Assembly (NCBI GenBank): GCA_030142905.1
Contig: JASJOG010000003.1
Coordinates: 4,867,501-4,931,500, forward strand
DNA: 64,000 nt
Direction: 5' to 3'
DNA from: Heliopora coerulea
Lineage: Eukaryota; Cnidaria; Anthozoa; Scleralcyonacea; Helioporidae
Each line of letters opens with the position of its first letter. Within the stretch, counting starts at the first letter, position 1. Under the pieces are notes generated by a model. That model worked only from the letters and a program-made list of their open reading frames with translations. It did no database searches and was not told where the DNA came from. Position numbers and translations under genes: made by a program. Of this stretch, positions 53,690 to 64,000 are shown piece by piece.

Positions 53690-55187
53690 AGAATCAATTC
53701 AAATACAGAATTAACTCAAATTACGAGCATAGAGGCCACAGGAAACTTGATTTAGTAGAGGACTATATAGGAAGGGAAAAACCAAGTTAGATATACGAAC
53801 CAAAACAGCACGGGAGAGCTGAACGTGGAAGAGTGTATAGAAAATTCTTCCATGTTGAGGAACAATCTTAACTCCTTTCTGACGGAGTCATTCTTCCATT
53901 ATTTTACCCTGGCTAACGCCGGACGATTTTACTTGTCAAGGAGAAGGATCCTGCTGGAAAAGGGTTAGACCAACATGCATGTACAGCATTCATGGTATGA
54001 ATGCCAGGGTACCCGCCCAGTTCTACAGAGCTTTCCTTTGGGAGACATATTTCTGGGACTTTTTAAAAATGTTGTTTGAGTGTATCTCAAAAAGTAGCGA
54101 CTGCATCAAGAAATGCTCCACAGTAAAATCTGTGAGAAAAAACTATGTAAAACTGTAAAATATCATAAATACGGTATGCCATTATACTCCTAGTTTTTCG
54201 TTGAAAATGCGTTTTTCATGTATAAATAGCAACTAAAATATACAAATCCTACACTTTCATTCCATGTTTGACGAGGCAAAATGGAGGAGCAGAAAGTTAC
54301 TCTTGTAAGGCAAACGCCTGGTATGTCCTCCATATAACTTCAACAATATCTAATCATTGTGTTAACTCACTATACGATTTTAATTTTGTTTTTATCAAGG
54401 CAAAATTCGAGTTTAACACAGAATACAGATGGGAGATATATTTCGAAATCTGTGAACTCCCTGTCGACAAGTTATTGATTGCCTCCCTAGTCAACTAGGT
54501 TCCCTACCGTTAAAAATATTTTAATTTTTATTACTTGATGTTGAAAGAAAGGTGTGTCCTAACCCGATGTCCACCCCTGCATAGGGTTGACCACTGCAAT
54601 CATATAACGCATCAAGTGCTTAAGGATAAAATAATTATTGGAAGAAACTTTATAAGTAGAAGTCTCACGTAAAGCTTAGTTATTAAGAACACAACCACCT
54701 ATAGAGTTGTTTATTTTGAGTAATTTCTTCTTGTGTTGATGAATTTCTCAATACAATCTCTTAGCGGTCAAATATGTCCCGCACAATCACTGTGCAAGTT
54801 CGAGCAACACTCAGAGGTTGTGCAGGGACGAATTTATTAGTTTGCACAGTCGTGCCAATCGAAAAAGCTGAGTAATTGGTGACATCATGAGACCTCCAGT
54901 GGCCTTCAAGGTAGGCTAGGACCTTCTTTTTTTGCCGTTTAACTCTTTTTCTTCGGAAGCATAAAATTGGATATTGTTTTAAAGTAATGTATTAAAGAGA
55001 CACGACACGACCAATGAAATTAATTCAAATTACTGGATATAGCAAAGGGACCAAACGTACACATGGTGCACCTCTGGTTCCGACAATGTCCCAGTAAAAT
55101 GTTATTGATGGCAGCGGTTCTATCACACAATAATAAAACATTTCTAAAGTCACCAGACACAACAGTGAAACCCCAGTTTTTACCTAC
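53690..55187. other. Intron between astacin exons, nothing supported
   Basis: No further exon with family resemblance is visible. Confidence 0.4.
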
Positions 55188-55305
55188 CCGCAACTTCCTT
55201 TGATAAAAAAGATAAAATCTTTTTCATTGGAATGTTCAACGAATGTAATGCAAGTGTAATTTTCCCAATGACGCATGGCTGCCAAAATTTCTGACTTCTC
55301 ATCAC
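55188..55305 (-). CDS. Tolloid exon: astacin domain, part 1
   Basis: The acceptor TTTGTTTCAG and donor CGG|GTAGGT bound 118 bases, phase 1 in and phase 2 out. It encodes GDEKSEILAAMRHWENYTCI... and ends in SCG. AMRHWE..TC is the conserved helix and first cysteine of astacins; SCG is completed by the next exon to give CGCCSF. That cysteine-rich loop is specific to the BMP1/tolloid subgroup. The preceding exon, which should carry the WP.G.IP strand, was not found. Confidence 0.92.
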
Positions 55306-55615
55306 CTGAAACAAAAGAAGTAGAAATAAAATTCCATCTGAGTATTGTCAATATAAAAGTTAATCATACATGGACAAATATTTAAAACTGATAGGGGATA
55401 GATTAACACTTCAGTTGATATCGGAATATTGTCTCGGAGATTATAAACGAAAAGAGCTATTAAACATTAATATGAAGTTATCAATATAGGTTAAAGAAGG
55501 CGAAAACTCTGTTATTTATATGACGTTTATACTCTGCGGGAAATGCTCTTGAGTTAATTAACAATTTATTGAAGATGACAGGTAAGATGAGATAATTTGA
55601 TTTTAGCTCAGCTGT

Positions 55616-55969
55616 TTAGGCACTGAAATTCTTCCGTAAATGGGGGTCATTTATCAATCTGCCCACATTCTGAATTCGAATGCATGTCTGTTCAGTCATA
55701 ACACATTTAAAATCATGGAAAATGGCCACTATTTTTCGTGATGGTTTACGGTATAGCTCTGCGTGACATAGTTTTAAATTTCGTTGTTGTTGGCTTACAA
55801 TGTAATATCTGATAATGCTATGTAAAGATATTCCAAAGAAAGCAACGTTGATAAGAAGTGTACTTAGAAGTCTTACAAAAATCCTCTTTCTATCGGCACT
55901 ATCAGCCACGCCATTTGTTCTACAGCTTGCTGTCTTTATACTGTTCAATTTCGAATTTCTTCTCTTCAC
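55616..55969 (-). other. Unrecognised open frame (118 codons)
   Basis: A minus-strand frame has one hydrophobic segment (LLSTLLINVAFFGISLHSII) and basic flanks, just upstream of the first astacin exon. It does not resemble a tolloid signal peptide or prodomain, and the plus strand opposite is also open. It may be chance or an eroded membrane-protein piece. Confidence 0.15.
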
Positions 55970-56179
55970 TACATTGTCGAGGGTTTTACTACTGGCTCAA
56001 GTGAAATTTCCTGATCTGTATTTCAAGTTGGCAAGAATTTCATCAAATTTCCACAGAAAAGCCAATCGAATGCTCGACCACAGCTCCTCAAAGCCGACAT
56101 GTTGTGACGTGCATGCCCGAAGAAAGTAGAAATGGAGAGAGAAAATCACGATTCATGTCCCATGTTAGAAGAAATCAAC

Positions 56180-57140
56180 CTAATAAGTCGCCATTGCAGA
56201 AGGTCGACTTATTGCTTTAAGAAAACACCTCTATCTATATCCTGCGTTGAAAAAAATTCGGGAATTTGTCAGAAAGGTTAGTCGACGTTTCGACATCACA
56301 TGCCCCCATAAGTGGACCCATGTTATTCATGCAGAGGTGAAAAATCATGACAAAGTGGCTTCATTTCAATTAAGTCCGAAAGAATTGCGGAGCGACTGGC
56401 CATCCGAACAAACCTGATACAATTTCTATATAGTTCTCACATGGGTTTCGAGGGAAGTTTTAGAAGAGCTCAACAAATTTTGTATGGCCAAAAATGTCAA
56501 CTCAAGGAAAAAAGTTTGTGTAAAAATTTTCAATATGGAGTACTTATCAGTCCAAGTAGGTTAGAAAATTCCTTTTGCCCCATGAATTACCAAATGAATA
56601 ATGGGCGAAGATGGGAGTAGACCTGTCTACGTTTGAGATCGTTTTCAGATTATTTCTCTAATGTATTCCAAGTGGATCGATTAATATGTATCACAACCAT
56701 TGCAGTTATCCAAAAGCTGCATGGGCAGCTTAGCCGAAATGGAATTTCTGAAACCATAATTTTGGATAACAGTCCTTTGTTTGTTAAAAACATAATTCCA
56801 GAAGCTCTTGAAAGACAGGGAATTTGAACATTTAATTTCTTCAGTTCACGATCTCAAATTGAAGGGTAAAATGGAGAATGTCTTGAACGCACGTGAAAAT
56901 GCTAATGGGAAAAGTGGTGCTGTGAAAGACTGACATTTATTGGGAGTTCTTGGAATTCCAAGTGAGGGAGTAGGTGTTAAGCCAGCCCAGAAGTTGTCTT
57001 CAAGGAGAACTAGGATCGGAATATCGATGACTACTGAGTGTTTAATGCCAAGGCTAATTCCATGGGAAAGAGTGATCGAACAAATAGACGGTCTGGATGA
57101 AGTAAGAGGAAAGCAACAGATGAATATATAGAGTAAATGA
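56180..57140 (+). pseudogene. Decayed Ty3/Gypsy integrase fragment
   Basis: Across frames and stops the plus strand keeps integrase landmarks in order. These are a zinc-domain remnant and linker (PHELPNE, WAKMGVDLSTFE), the core (FSDYFSNVFQVDRL, ITTIAVIQKLHGQLSRNGIS, ETIILDN in place of SDNGP) and the C-terminal region (PSEGVGVKPAQKLSSRRTRI, LMPRLIPWE). At least four stops or shifts interrupt it. No LTRs are recognised. It is older than, and unlike, the intact element at 41.4 kb. Confidence 0.8.
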
Positions 57141-57348
57141 CCATCCTCTTCCATCATTAAATGCTGGAGAAACTGAGCGCATGAGATTCCCTGGTGAACA
57201 GCAATGGTCACTTCAGATATTACGTAACGCTTTGTAGTAACAAGAAGTATATATAAACGAAACGGACGCCAATTGCAGGGTACTTCAGAAGAATACTTCT
57301 GACTTGATGTCTTTTTCCACCAGCTCAGATAAGGAAAAAGGTTTCTCG

Positions 57349-58018
57349 TCAGTTGTCTGCACAACCTGTGTGGGTGCAACTCAAGTCTGGTTTATCTACT
57401 AGCAGGTCTCGGGAGGTAGATCCAATATGCAGTATCTTCCCGTGAAGATTCGTTATTACTTTTTCCAGGAGATCTTTATAATGGTCCATGGATACTAAGA
57501 GGGTCGATATAGCTCCAAATCTGACTGTTGTTGAGAGAACATTCACGAAGGGGGATCCCGGTCCATGCTTTCTAGCTCGGAAAATTTTAAATTTCTGAAA
57601 CCTCGCAAATGCTATTTTCCGCAATTTTGAGGGCATTTTATCACACAAAATTACTATCATCACCACAAAAAAGATCAGCTGTTATAGTAAATAAAACGTA
57701 TCTTTTTAAAACTTGTGCCTGTCACAGAGCAACAAAGACACAGATGTCCATGATTGAAGATGGGCACAGTAATAAAGCGTATTAGCAACAAACAAATAGA
57801 ATTTTGACAAGGCCAAATATACTCCAAGGTCTCATAATTCTTCGTGATAAATGTGGGATTTTTGATGCCTGGCAAGTGCGGCAGTTTAGCCCACTTTCCA
57901 TAGCTTGACTTATTACAATTCGTCTGGTTTAGTTTGAAATGCTCAAACGTCTTTGCTTTTTCCTTTACAGCTTTCTTTACTCGTTCACGAACTCTTACTT
58001 CGAGACCACAGGTAGCTT
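57349..58018 (-). other. Two unrecognised minus-strand frames
   Basis: Frames at 58,018-57,675 (ERVKKAVKEKAKTFEHFKLN, YGKWAKLPHLPGIKN) and 57,666-57,349 (FVNVLSTTVRFGAISTLLVS) lie end to end. They look more protein-like than average background, but I recognise no family and see no convincing splice sites. They may be one decayed gene or retroelement part. Confidence 0.2.
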
Positions 58019-58134
58019 AGTGAATAACATATCATAAGTGCATCATAAATATTTAAATACAGCATAATTCATGATTATGCATGAAACGTAAATATAAGCA
58101 AGTCATTACATTTCAGTCAAAATCTCTGATATTC

Positions 58135-61100
58135 TTACCAGACGGGGACGTGATTCATGCAAGGAACGCGACTCCATCCTGTATATGTGTAAATGTCGCT
58201 TTGGTTTTGAGCTAATTTCTTGCATTCTGTCGTTATATGGCTCAAGGTTTCGTCCCTTTCACTACACATTCGGCACATTGGTAACACATCTAGTTTATCG
58301 ATCCTATTCTTGATATAGTTTGTACGAAGGACCTGATCTTGTGCGGCACTTAGGAGACCTTCCGTCTCTTTCTTCATTGTGCCTCTTTTCAACAAATTCC
58401 AGGACTCTGAATCTCTAATGTTTTCAGTACCCCTTTCAAACTGTCTGTGCAATGCCTTTCCGCTGTGGCTGTTTAATCTTTCCTGTCTAATTCTTTCCTT
58501 CTCCTCTCCTTTATCCAGGATATTTTCATTTTTAACAGCTATAAACAACTTTTCCTTACTAGCTTCCACATACCTATATAAACTGCCAACTTCAATATTA
58601 ACACAGTCCTCGACATTTATCAAGCCTCTTCCTCCTTGTGATTTCTTTACATAAAGTCTGTCTACATCTGCTTGCGGGTGGAGTGATCTCTAAACAATTA
58701 AGAGCTTTCTTGTTTTTCTATCCAAATTTCTTAATTCTTCCTTACTCCAATAAATAATACCTGCCCCATACCTTATTAACGAAACTGCTCTTGCATTAAT
58801 GGTGTTCACTAAATTTCCACTAGTCAACTTTGATTTTAGTATCTTCCTTATCCTTCTTAAATACTCTTAGGATAAAGCTTCTTTCATGTCACTGTGCTTC
58901 ATGTCATCTGCTTCTAAAATCCCTGGATATTTATACCCATCATCTTCTTCAAGCCCTCTGATGACCTGCTTATCTGGCAAAACAATACCTTCACATGTAC
59001 ACAATTTCCCCCTCTTCATTATCAGCACAGCAAATTTACAAACCCAAATTCCATTCCAATGTCGTTACTGAAAATTCGAACAGTGTTTACCAGGGTGTCA
59101 ACTTGTTTCTCGTTCTTTCCAAATAATTTCAATTCATCTATAAAGAATAGATGATTTGAAGAACCCTTTCTTTTTCCCAGATCATAGCCAGCTTTCACTT
59201 GCCGCAACACCATAGATAGCGGGATTAGGGCCACAATGAACAGCAATGGAGACAGGCTGTCTCCCTGAAAGGTACCTCTCTTTATGTTTACAGTTCCCAA
59301 GGTCCTTCCACTTGCACTTAACTCTGTTTCCCAGTTGTTCATACTTTTATCCAACAATGCAATTATATTTCCTGCCGTTCCAAACATTCCCAAACATTTA
59401 AGGATCCAAGAATGCGGGATCATGTCATAAACCTTCTTATAATCAACCCAGGCCATGCCAAGCCCAATTTTTCGCCTCTTACAATTTCTTATCACCATTT
59501 TATCAATTAAGAGCTGATCTTTTGTACACCTGGACCTTCTTCTACATCCCTTCTGTTCATCAGGCAACAGATTATTTTCCTCTAGGTGTTTGTACGCTCC
59601 TTTTCCATGACACCAGTGAATACTTTCCACACTAGAAGCAAGCATGTTATAGGTCTAAAATTTGGAGCAACGTTTCCTTTTTCCTTCTCTTTCAGGATCA
59701 ACGTTGTTCTGCCCCTTGTAAACCATTCAGGTACTTTATTTGTAACCAGGCAGTCCTGCAGTTGTAAAGCTATCCTCTCCATACATGGTATAAAACTCTT
59801 CCGCCAGAATCCTTGCAAGCATCTGGTCCAGGTGCTTTCCAGTTAGCCATATTCTTCAATTGTTTGGCAACCATCGCTGGAGTTATTACCAAATCGTTCT
59901 GTTTCTGCACACCAGCGAGCTTGCTTTCCACATCTTTCAGCCAATCGGCATTACTGTTATGATTTACTGGGTTATCCCAGATGCTGTCCCAAGATGTCCT
60001 ACTTTCTTCCGTTCTCAGTCTCCACATTGTCCTGTTTTTCAAAAAGGCGTTTCTGATTTGACTGAAACATCCTATTTTGCCTATATTACTCTATCCTACT
60101 TTCATACCGCCTGATCTTCTTACTCTTTGCCAACACCCTTTGCTTTAATTCCTCCAGGACTACCGTCAATCCTTTCTTCTTCAAATTATATCTTTCTTCT
60201 AAACTCTCTTGAAAGAGTGCGCTGTTCAACTCATCAGATTTTATCCTCTCTAGCCTGCTTATGTCTTTTCTTAGCTGTGCAACCAGGCCATTTAACCTTT
60301 TCTTCCACCAAGGTACTACCTTTTCTTTCCTCTGTTGTTTTTTAACACTAAGTCTTTTTGCAACTATTTGTCCTGCAGCAAGTAATAGCCTGTTGGTCTG
60401 TGTAATATCTTTGGTTTCCATGAAGGCGAGCACCTTGTTTATTTCTTTCACTTTTTCTTTCAACCTTTTCCTTTCAACATTTCTTAAGTAAGGAGGAGGA
60501 TCCTCCTCTTTCTTCACGCTCTTAAGTATTTCTCTTGCCAGTTGGATCTCCTCAATACTACATCCTCCTTTTTCCATATCGGCGATTACTTCCTCAGTGC
60601 TCATTTCTTCACTAGATATTTCATGCCCTGGGTCATTGTCATTCTCAGTATCAGATTGTCTTCTCACTTCACCATCAAAACCCTCTTGATTCTCCACTTC
60701 CGAGTTCGCCACAGCCTCTCCGCCTTGTATATCTTGACTCACTTCTCTCCCAATCTCTTCCAATTTCACCTCAGATAACCATTCATTTAATTTGACCGCT
60801 CTAGCTTGGTCAGCCAATCTCTGCTCAGATATTTTTCAAGAACCCCTATCTGTTTCCAAATTCCAAACATCCTCTTCCAATACCCCCTTTTTTCGGGTTG
60901 CTCTTGTAGAAACACTTCATTACAATCTTGTTGACTTCCTTATTCCATTTCAATCTAGCAGTCGCTACATGGCGACCTGGAGTGGGCTGCTGTCCCCCAA
61001 CTTCCATGCCGGGCGAGGCACTTTCTCTAGTAGCTCCAGTCCCATTTACGCTGTTATCGCTTGTATTATTACATGCAAATTCCATATTCATCATAATTGA

Positions 61101-61270
61101 GAAGGTTTAGCATCACCAGAAAGCAGGATTGTTTTTCGGAGTTCCCTTCTCCTAAGTGGGTTGCCAACCAAGGCTTAAGAGTCCCACCTACCCTGGGTTT
61201 CATTTAGTCTGGCCTCTAACCTTCGACCTGTCTGGCATGGGTGGCCCTACCAGGAGTAAAAACTCCCGCC
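58135..61270 (-). mobile_element. Decayed LINE with CCHC C-terminus
   Basis: Minus-strand pieces form one non-LTR retrotransposon. The 5' leader is at 61,270-61,100. An N-terminal region with RHVATARLKWNKEVNKIVMK (61,094) breaks by shifts near 60,890 and 60,830. A charged region with PPPYLRNVERKRLKEKVKEI and PWWKKRLNGLVAQLRKDISR follows (60,817-60,086). Reverse transcriptase pieces ([48 protein letters not shown]) run to 59,022. The C-terminal part ends at 58,190 with CX2CX8HX4C (CRMCSERDETLSHITTEC). The catalytic YxDD is FIDE, so it is inactive. The CCHC spacing resembles R2-group elements, but the clade is uncertain. Confidence 0.85.
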
Positions 61271-61280
61271 AGCATGACGC

Positions 61281-61355
61281 TTATTATTATTATTATTATT
61301 ATTAATAACATAATAATAATAATAATTATTATTATTATTATTATTATTGTATTAT
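61281..61355. repeat. (TTA)n / (TAA)n trinucleotide repeat
   Basis: Two facing runs, TTATTA...AATAATAAT then ATTATT..., form a near-palindromic tract next to the LINE 5' leader. Confidence 0.95.
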
Positions 61356-61427
61356 TAAAATATTCGGAAGGTTTATCATGGCTAATGGAAATTTGTTCCA
61401 TAAGAGGGCATAAGTAGATGGTAATCT

Positions 61428-61630
61428 TTATTTGAGATGCTCAGTATTAGGCAGTAGAATTTTAAGATTTACTTCAGAATAATGTAAATTGTAACTATGT
61501 GTCTCATTTACCTCGACAAACAACTCTTGTAAATAGCTGGGAGCAAAATTTTTCATTATATTGTAATTCTCCGATGCTTTTGGCCAATTTTCTTCTGGTT
61601 TCAAGGCCACATCAAACAAGCAAAGACAAA
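61428..61630 (-). mobile_element. LINE (Jockey/CR1-like) 3' fragment
   Basis: The minus strand encodes MKNFAPSYLQELF, then THSYNLHYSEVNLKILLPNT and EHLK. This resembles the segment downstream of the reverse transcriptase that is common in cnidarian Jockey/CR1-like LINEs (PSYL.ELF ... YNLR ... P.T..LK). It is a short fragment with no catalytic domain. Confidence 0.5.
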
Positions 61631-61639
61631 GTCTCTGTT

Positions 61640-62140
61640 GATCTGATTTCGTGACCAGACCTTGTCATAAAGTTTCTGAGGTTCATTTTTTAAGACTGCT
61701 CCACAATTTTCTCATATTCTACTACAATTATTAATCAAAATGAGGCAACTTTAGTGCTTGATACAGACAATGGCGTATATACATATAGGCACCTCCGGCG
61801 CGGCGTCCACCGTTTTAAACCTGATTATTCATTTGTCGAGAAACTGATTAGTCATCGTATGACTTTTTTTATTAAATTAAACAATACAAGGACTGGATAA
61901 CCACACAAATCGTAATCAGAAAATTACACGCCCGTGGCCTCTCTGAAATAATTTAGCATTCGGTATTGGGCAGGGGCGTTGTCAGCGGTCCGACGGATCC
62001 GACATGTGTCGAACCAATATTTGTAAAGTAATCTTCTCGATGCCCTCTTCAAATACGCTAAATTTGATGTTTTCTTCTAGAGTAGGGGTTAGAGAGAGGG
62101 TAAATTCATTCACAAAATGACGAAGTTTCCAGTTGTGGTA
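61640..62140. other. No recognisable feature
   Basis: No exon or bounded repeat recognised. Confidence 0.4.
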
Positions 62141-62149
62141 AATTGATCA

Positions 62150-62247
62150 GACAATTAGACAATACGTGCTTCACCGGATCTAAAACACTCGTCTATTGCC
62201 TCGTGTTCTAAATCCCGATAAAGCACTCCTGTTCGGTTTTTAAATAT

Positions 62248-62291
<44 letters not shown>

Positions 62292-62830
62292 CGTTGCATT
62301 TGCGACACAGAAGCTGTATAATACTCAATACAATAATATAGAGCGTATGTAAGTAGATAGATGAATATTAAGATATACACATATCTGCATATATCATACT
62401 TCATCTGTAAGCCTGTCAACGTTTTACTCGACGTTATAGAGGTCATTTAAAATAACTGTATTAGATCTGAAACAATCAGCCGTCTCCTAAAACAGTAATT
62501 GATGGATGAAGTTAGGTAATTAATATTTTACAACGCACAAAATTGACAAGAAAAACTAGATCAATTTAAGATAAGTAGAAGTGACACGGTTATGACTTTT
62601 GTTTAATTTTCTTTTGTCATTCGAGCTTTTATTAATTGTGAATTATTCATGAGATCTAGATGTGCTCTTTACAAAAGCTCTAACCTTTTCATTAAGAATT
62701 CATCAGGAGAATACAAATGAAAATCATAACCACATCGTGTCTTTATATGTGATAAACACACGTGTGCTTTATTCTCAAATTATCCTCAAATTTTTCGGCT
62801 TAAGCACTCCTGCTTGGTTTTTAAATATTA
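62150..62830. repeat. MITE-like repeat cluster with (TA)n
   Basis: Blocks shared with 14.9-15.2 kb: TCTAAAACACTCGTCTATTG and AAATCCCGATAAAGCACTCC (62,165-62,245), a (TA)n run at 62,252-62,287, GACACGGTTATGACTTTTG at 62,584, an inverted copy of the CATTAAGAATTCAT edge at 62,690-62,770, and CACTCCTGCTTGGTTTTTAA at 62,806. At least two partial copies in opposite orientation are present. The right end, TTAAATATTACA, abuts the telomere-like tract. Confidence 0.65.
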
Positions 62831-62832
62831 CA

Positions 62833-63120
62833 TTAACCCTAACCCATGCACTAACCCTTCCACTAACCCTAACCCTAGCCCTAAACCCTAACCCCAAACC
62901 CCAAACCCCAAACCCCAAACCCCAAACCCCAAACCCCAAACCCCAAACCCTAAACCCTAAACCCCAAACCCCAAACCCTAATTCTAACCCTAACCCTAAA
63001 ACCTAAACCCTAAACCCTAACTCCTAACCTCTGACTATACCCTAACCCTAACCCTAACCCTAACCCTAACCCTAAACCTAACCCTAACCCTAACCCTAAC
63101 CCTAACCCTAACCCTAACCC
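62833..63120. repeat. Interstitial telomere-like tract (CCCTAA)n with CCCCAAA variants
   Basis: About 290 bp of CCCTAA-type units (the C-rich strand of TTAGGG repeats) is interrupted by roughly ten CCCCAAA 7-mers (62,892-62,970) and degenerate units. It is flanked by a MITE-like repeat end on the left and a SINE on the right, so it is internal and not a chromosome end in this assembly. Confidence 0.93.
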
Positions 63121-63285
63121 TTGTCCACAGGGATTGGAGGCAATTTCTGTGAACTCAATAGCTCAAAAGGTCGAGCGGCGGACCGGTATCCCGAAGGTGC
63201 GAGTTTAAATCCCGCTCGAGTCAACATTTTTCAGTTGACTTCGGCAGTGTCGGATTATCATGAAAAAATTTCTGTTTACGGTAGA
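63121..63285 (+). mobile_element. tRNA-derived SINE (family of 22.0-22.4 kb)
   Basis: The tRNA-like head at 63,152-63,225 has box A ATAGCTCAAAAGGTCGAGC and box B GGTGCGAGTTTAAATCCC. The tail TTGACTTCGGCAGTGTCGGA and AATTTCTGTT matches the 22-kb foldback. It directly follows the last CCCTAA unit. Confidence 0.75.
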
Positions 63286-63289
63286 TAGT

Positions 63290-64000
63290 ATAGAGCAGTT
63301 TCTGTAGGTTAGTGTGTTCCCTACCAAATCAAAACTGTACTACACCTTTGTTGACGGCAATAATGCTAAAATAGCAAAAGATCCTATCTGAATATTTTAT
63401 GAGGAATATCGCCATACTATACGAAGATGCCTACCGATAAAAATTTCCTGGAAAAAGTAATGTGTCATAGAACGTATGACATGCAGAGCCAGTTGTTTTC
63501 AAGGAGGAAACAACAGAACTGGCGACGGCGACACAAACATCCCTTTGTGGCAAATGTTTCGTACTTTTTAGGCTAGTCTGAAACTTGGTTTTTCAATTCT
63601 AATTGACCGTGATCCAAGAGGGGGGGGCAGGAGGCAGTTGCACCCCCACTTTTTGTCCTGACTAGGTCTGTCAGTACATGTAGTGCATTTGTTGGTACAT
63701 TAAGTCTGTCTTTCGCGGATCCCGTTTGCGTTCGAATTATCAAGTTAAACAAGCTCTGGCGAGAGGTAAGTATGGGAAAGACATTCTATACAAAATATTC
63801 GTAAGGAATTCAGTTTTGTTTTGTTTTTTTGTTTTGTTTTGTTTTTTGTTTTTTTCAACCGAGAAAAAATTACAGATCCAGTCAACCCTCAGGACAAAGT
63901 GGTTGTGGTAACGGTGACGGCCGAAAAGGAAGATATGTTGGCATACATCATAGCTCACGTGATGTGCGCACTTTTACGCCAAATCATTTTCGAAATTTAA
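63290..64000. other. No gene established; GTTTT-rich tract
   Basis: 63,812-63,856 is a (GTTTT)n-like run. After an AG at 63,871 two plus-strand frames stay open, one to the window end, so an exon is possible but unsupported. Confidence 0.35.

Larger units (their letters stand above)
26181..55305 (-). other. Gene span: BMP1/tolloid-like metalloprotease (5' incomplete)
   Basis: Thirteen minus-strand exons join in consistent phases into about 840 codons. They encode part of the astacin catalytic domain followed by CUB1-CUB2-EGF1-CUB3-EGF2-CUB4-CUB5, the exact module order of tolloid/BMP1. Family members are secreted zinc proteases that cut chordin and procollagen; EGF modules bind calcium and CUB modules recognise substrate. 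Length from this point agrees with vertebrate mammalian tolloid (986 residues in total). All module boundaries are phase 1 introns, while CUB2, CUB3 and CUB4 are each split by a phase 0 intron at a different position. Signal peptide, prodomain and the first part of the protease domain are not found up to 64 kb. Introns are loaded with mobile elements, the largest (39,935-46,069) containing a recent Gypsy insertion. Confidence 0.93.

Noticed and set aside
55815..56129. Membrane-protein gene on plus strand
   Set aside because: It is hydrophobic on both strands over the same bases, with no start context, splice site or family motif.
56846..57379. Minus-strand frame of 177 codons
   Set aside because: It is antisense to a recognisable decayed Gypsy integrase on the plus strand.
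59582..61100. Plus-strand frames opposite the 58-61 kb LINE
   Set aside because: The minus strand carries RT motifs; the plus frames are hydrophobic antisense artefacts.
62662..63006. Plus-strand frame with NPKPQT repeats
   Set aside because: It is a translation of the telomere-like tract.
63858..64000. Exon at the right edge
   Set aside because: A plausible AG and two open frames exist, but there is no domain, no donor and competing frames.

Overview
The window looks like a gene-poor, transposon-rich stretch of an invertebrate animal genome. A cnidarian (coral or sea-anemone type) is the best guess: the DNA is AT-rich, the host gene has many short GT-AG exons, and Penelope-like elements, Crypton/DUF3504 recombinases, tRNA-derived SINEs, RTE-like LINEs and a TTAGGG-type repeat tract occur together. 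The species cannot be named from sequence alone.

The one clear host gene is a BMP1/tolloid-type metalloprotease on the minus strand, from about 55.3 kb (inside the astacin catalytic domain) to its stop codon at 26,181. Thirteen exons with consistent phases give astacin (part), CUB1, CUB2, EGF1, CUB3, EGF2, CUB4, CUB5, the full tolloid order. Exons for the signal peptide, prodomain and start of the protease domain were not found and probably lie beyond 64 kb or were missed. A weaker plus-strand gene (or genes) is suggested left of it: a Gln-rich exon (5.05-5.58 kb), a possible SEA-domain exon (11.5 kb), an unassigned exon (15.3 kb) and a GON-domain-like exon (21.0 kb). All end in phase 1, but they cannot be linked without transcripts.

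Layout: 0-1 kb Penelope-like (PLE) GIY-YIG fragments; 1.1-1.5 kb one arm of a dispersed repeat; 2.3-4.9 kb two hAT-like non-autonomous elements; 6.5-8.4 kb a head-to-head PLE pair; 12.0-14.5 kb a 5'-truncated LINE with reverse transcriptase and C2H2 fingers; 14.6-17 kb MITE-like repeats and more PLE remnants; 20.2, 22.2 and 24.3 kb tRNA-SINE foldbacks; 22.6-23.4 kb a PLE tail; 26.2-55.3 kb tolloid, whose introns hold a PLE pair with hammerhead-like termini, a long-TIR element, a nested TIR pair, a deleted Tc1 element, a near-intact Ty3/Gypsy retrotransposon with almost identical LTRs, a Crypton-like recombinase and an open PLE GIY-YIG frame; 56.2-57.1 kb a decayed Gypsy integrase; 58.1-61.3 kb a decayed LINE; 62.1-63.3 kb repeats, an interstitial telomere-like tract and a SINE.

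The most striking unexplained pattern is that unrelated retroelements (several PLE families and two tRNA-SINE families) repeatedly occur here as head-to-head inverted pairs around a short unique centre, and that (TA)n tracts often sit at repeat edges.
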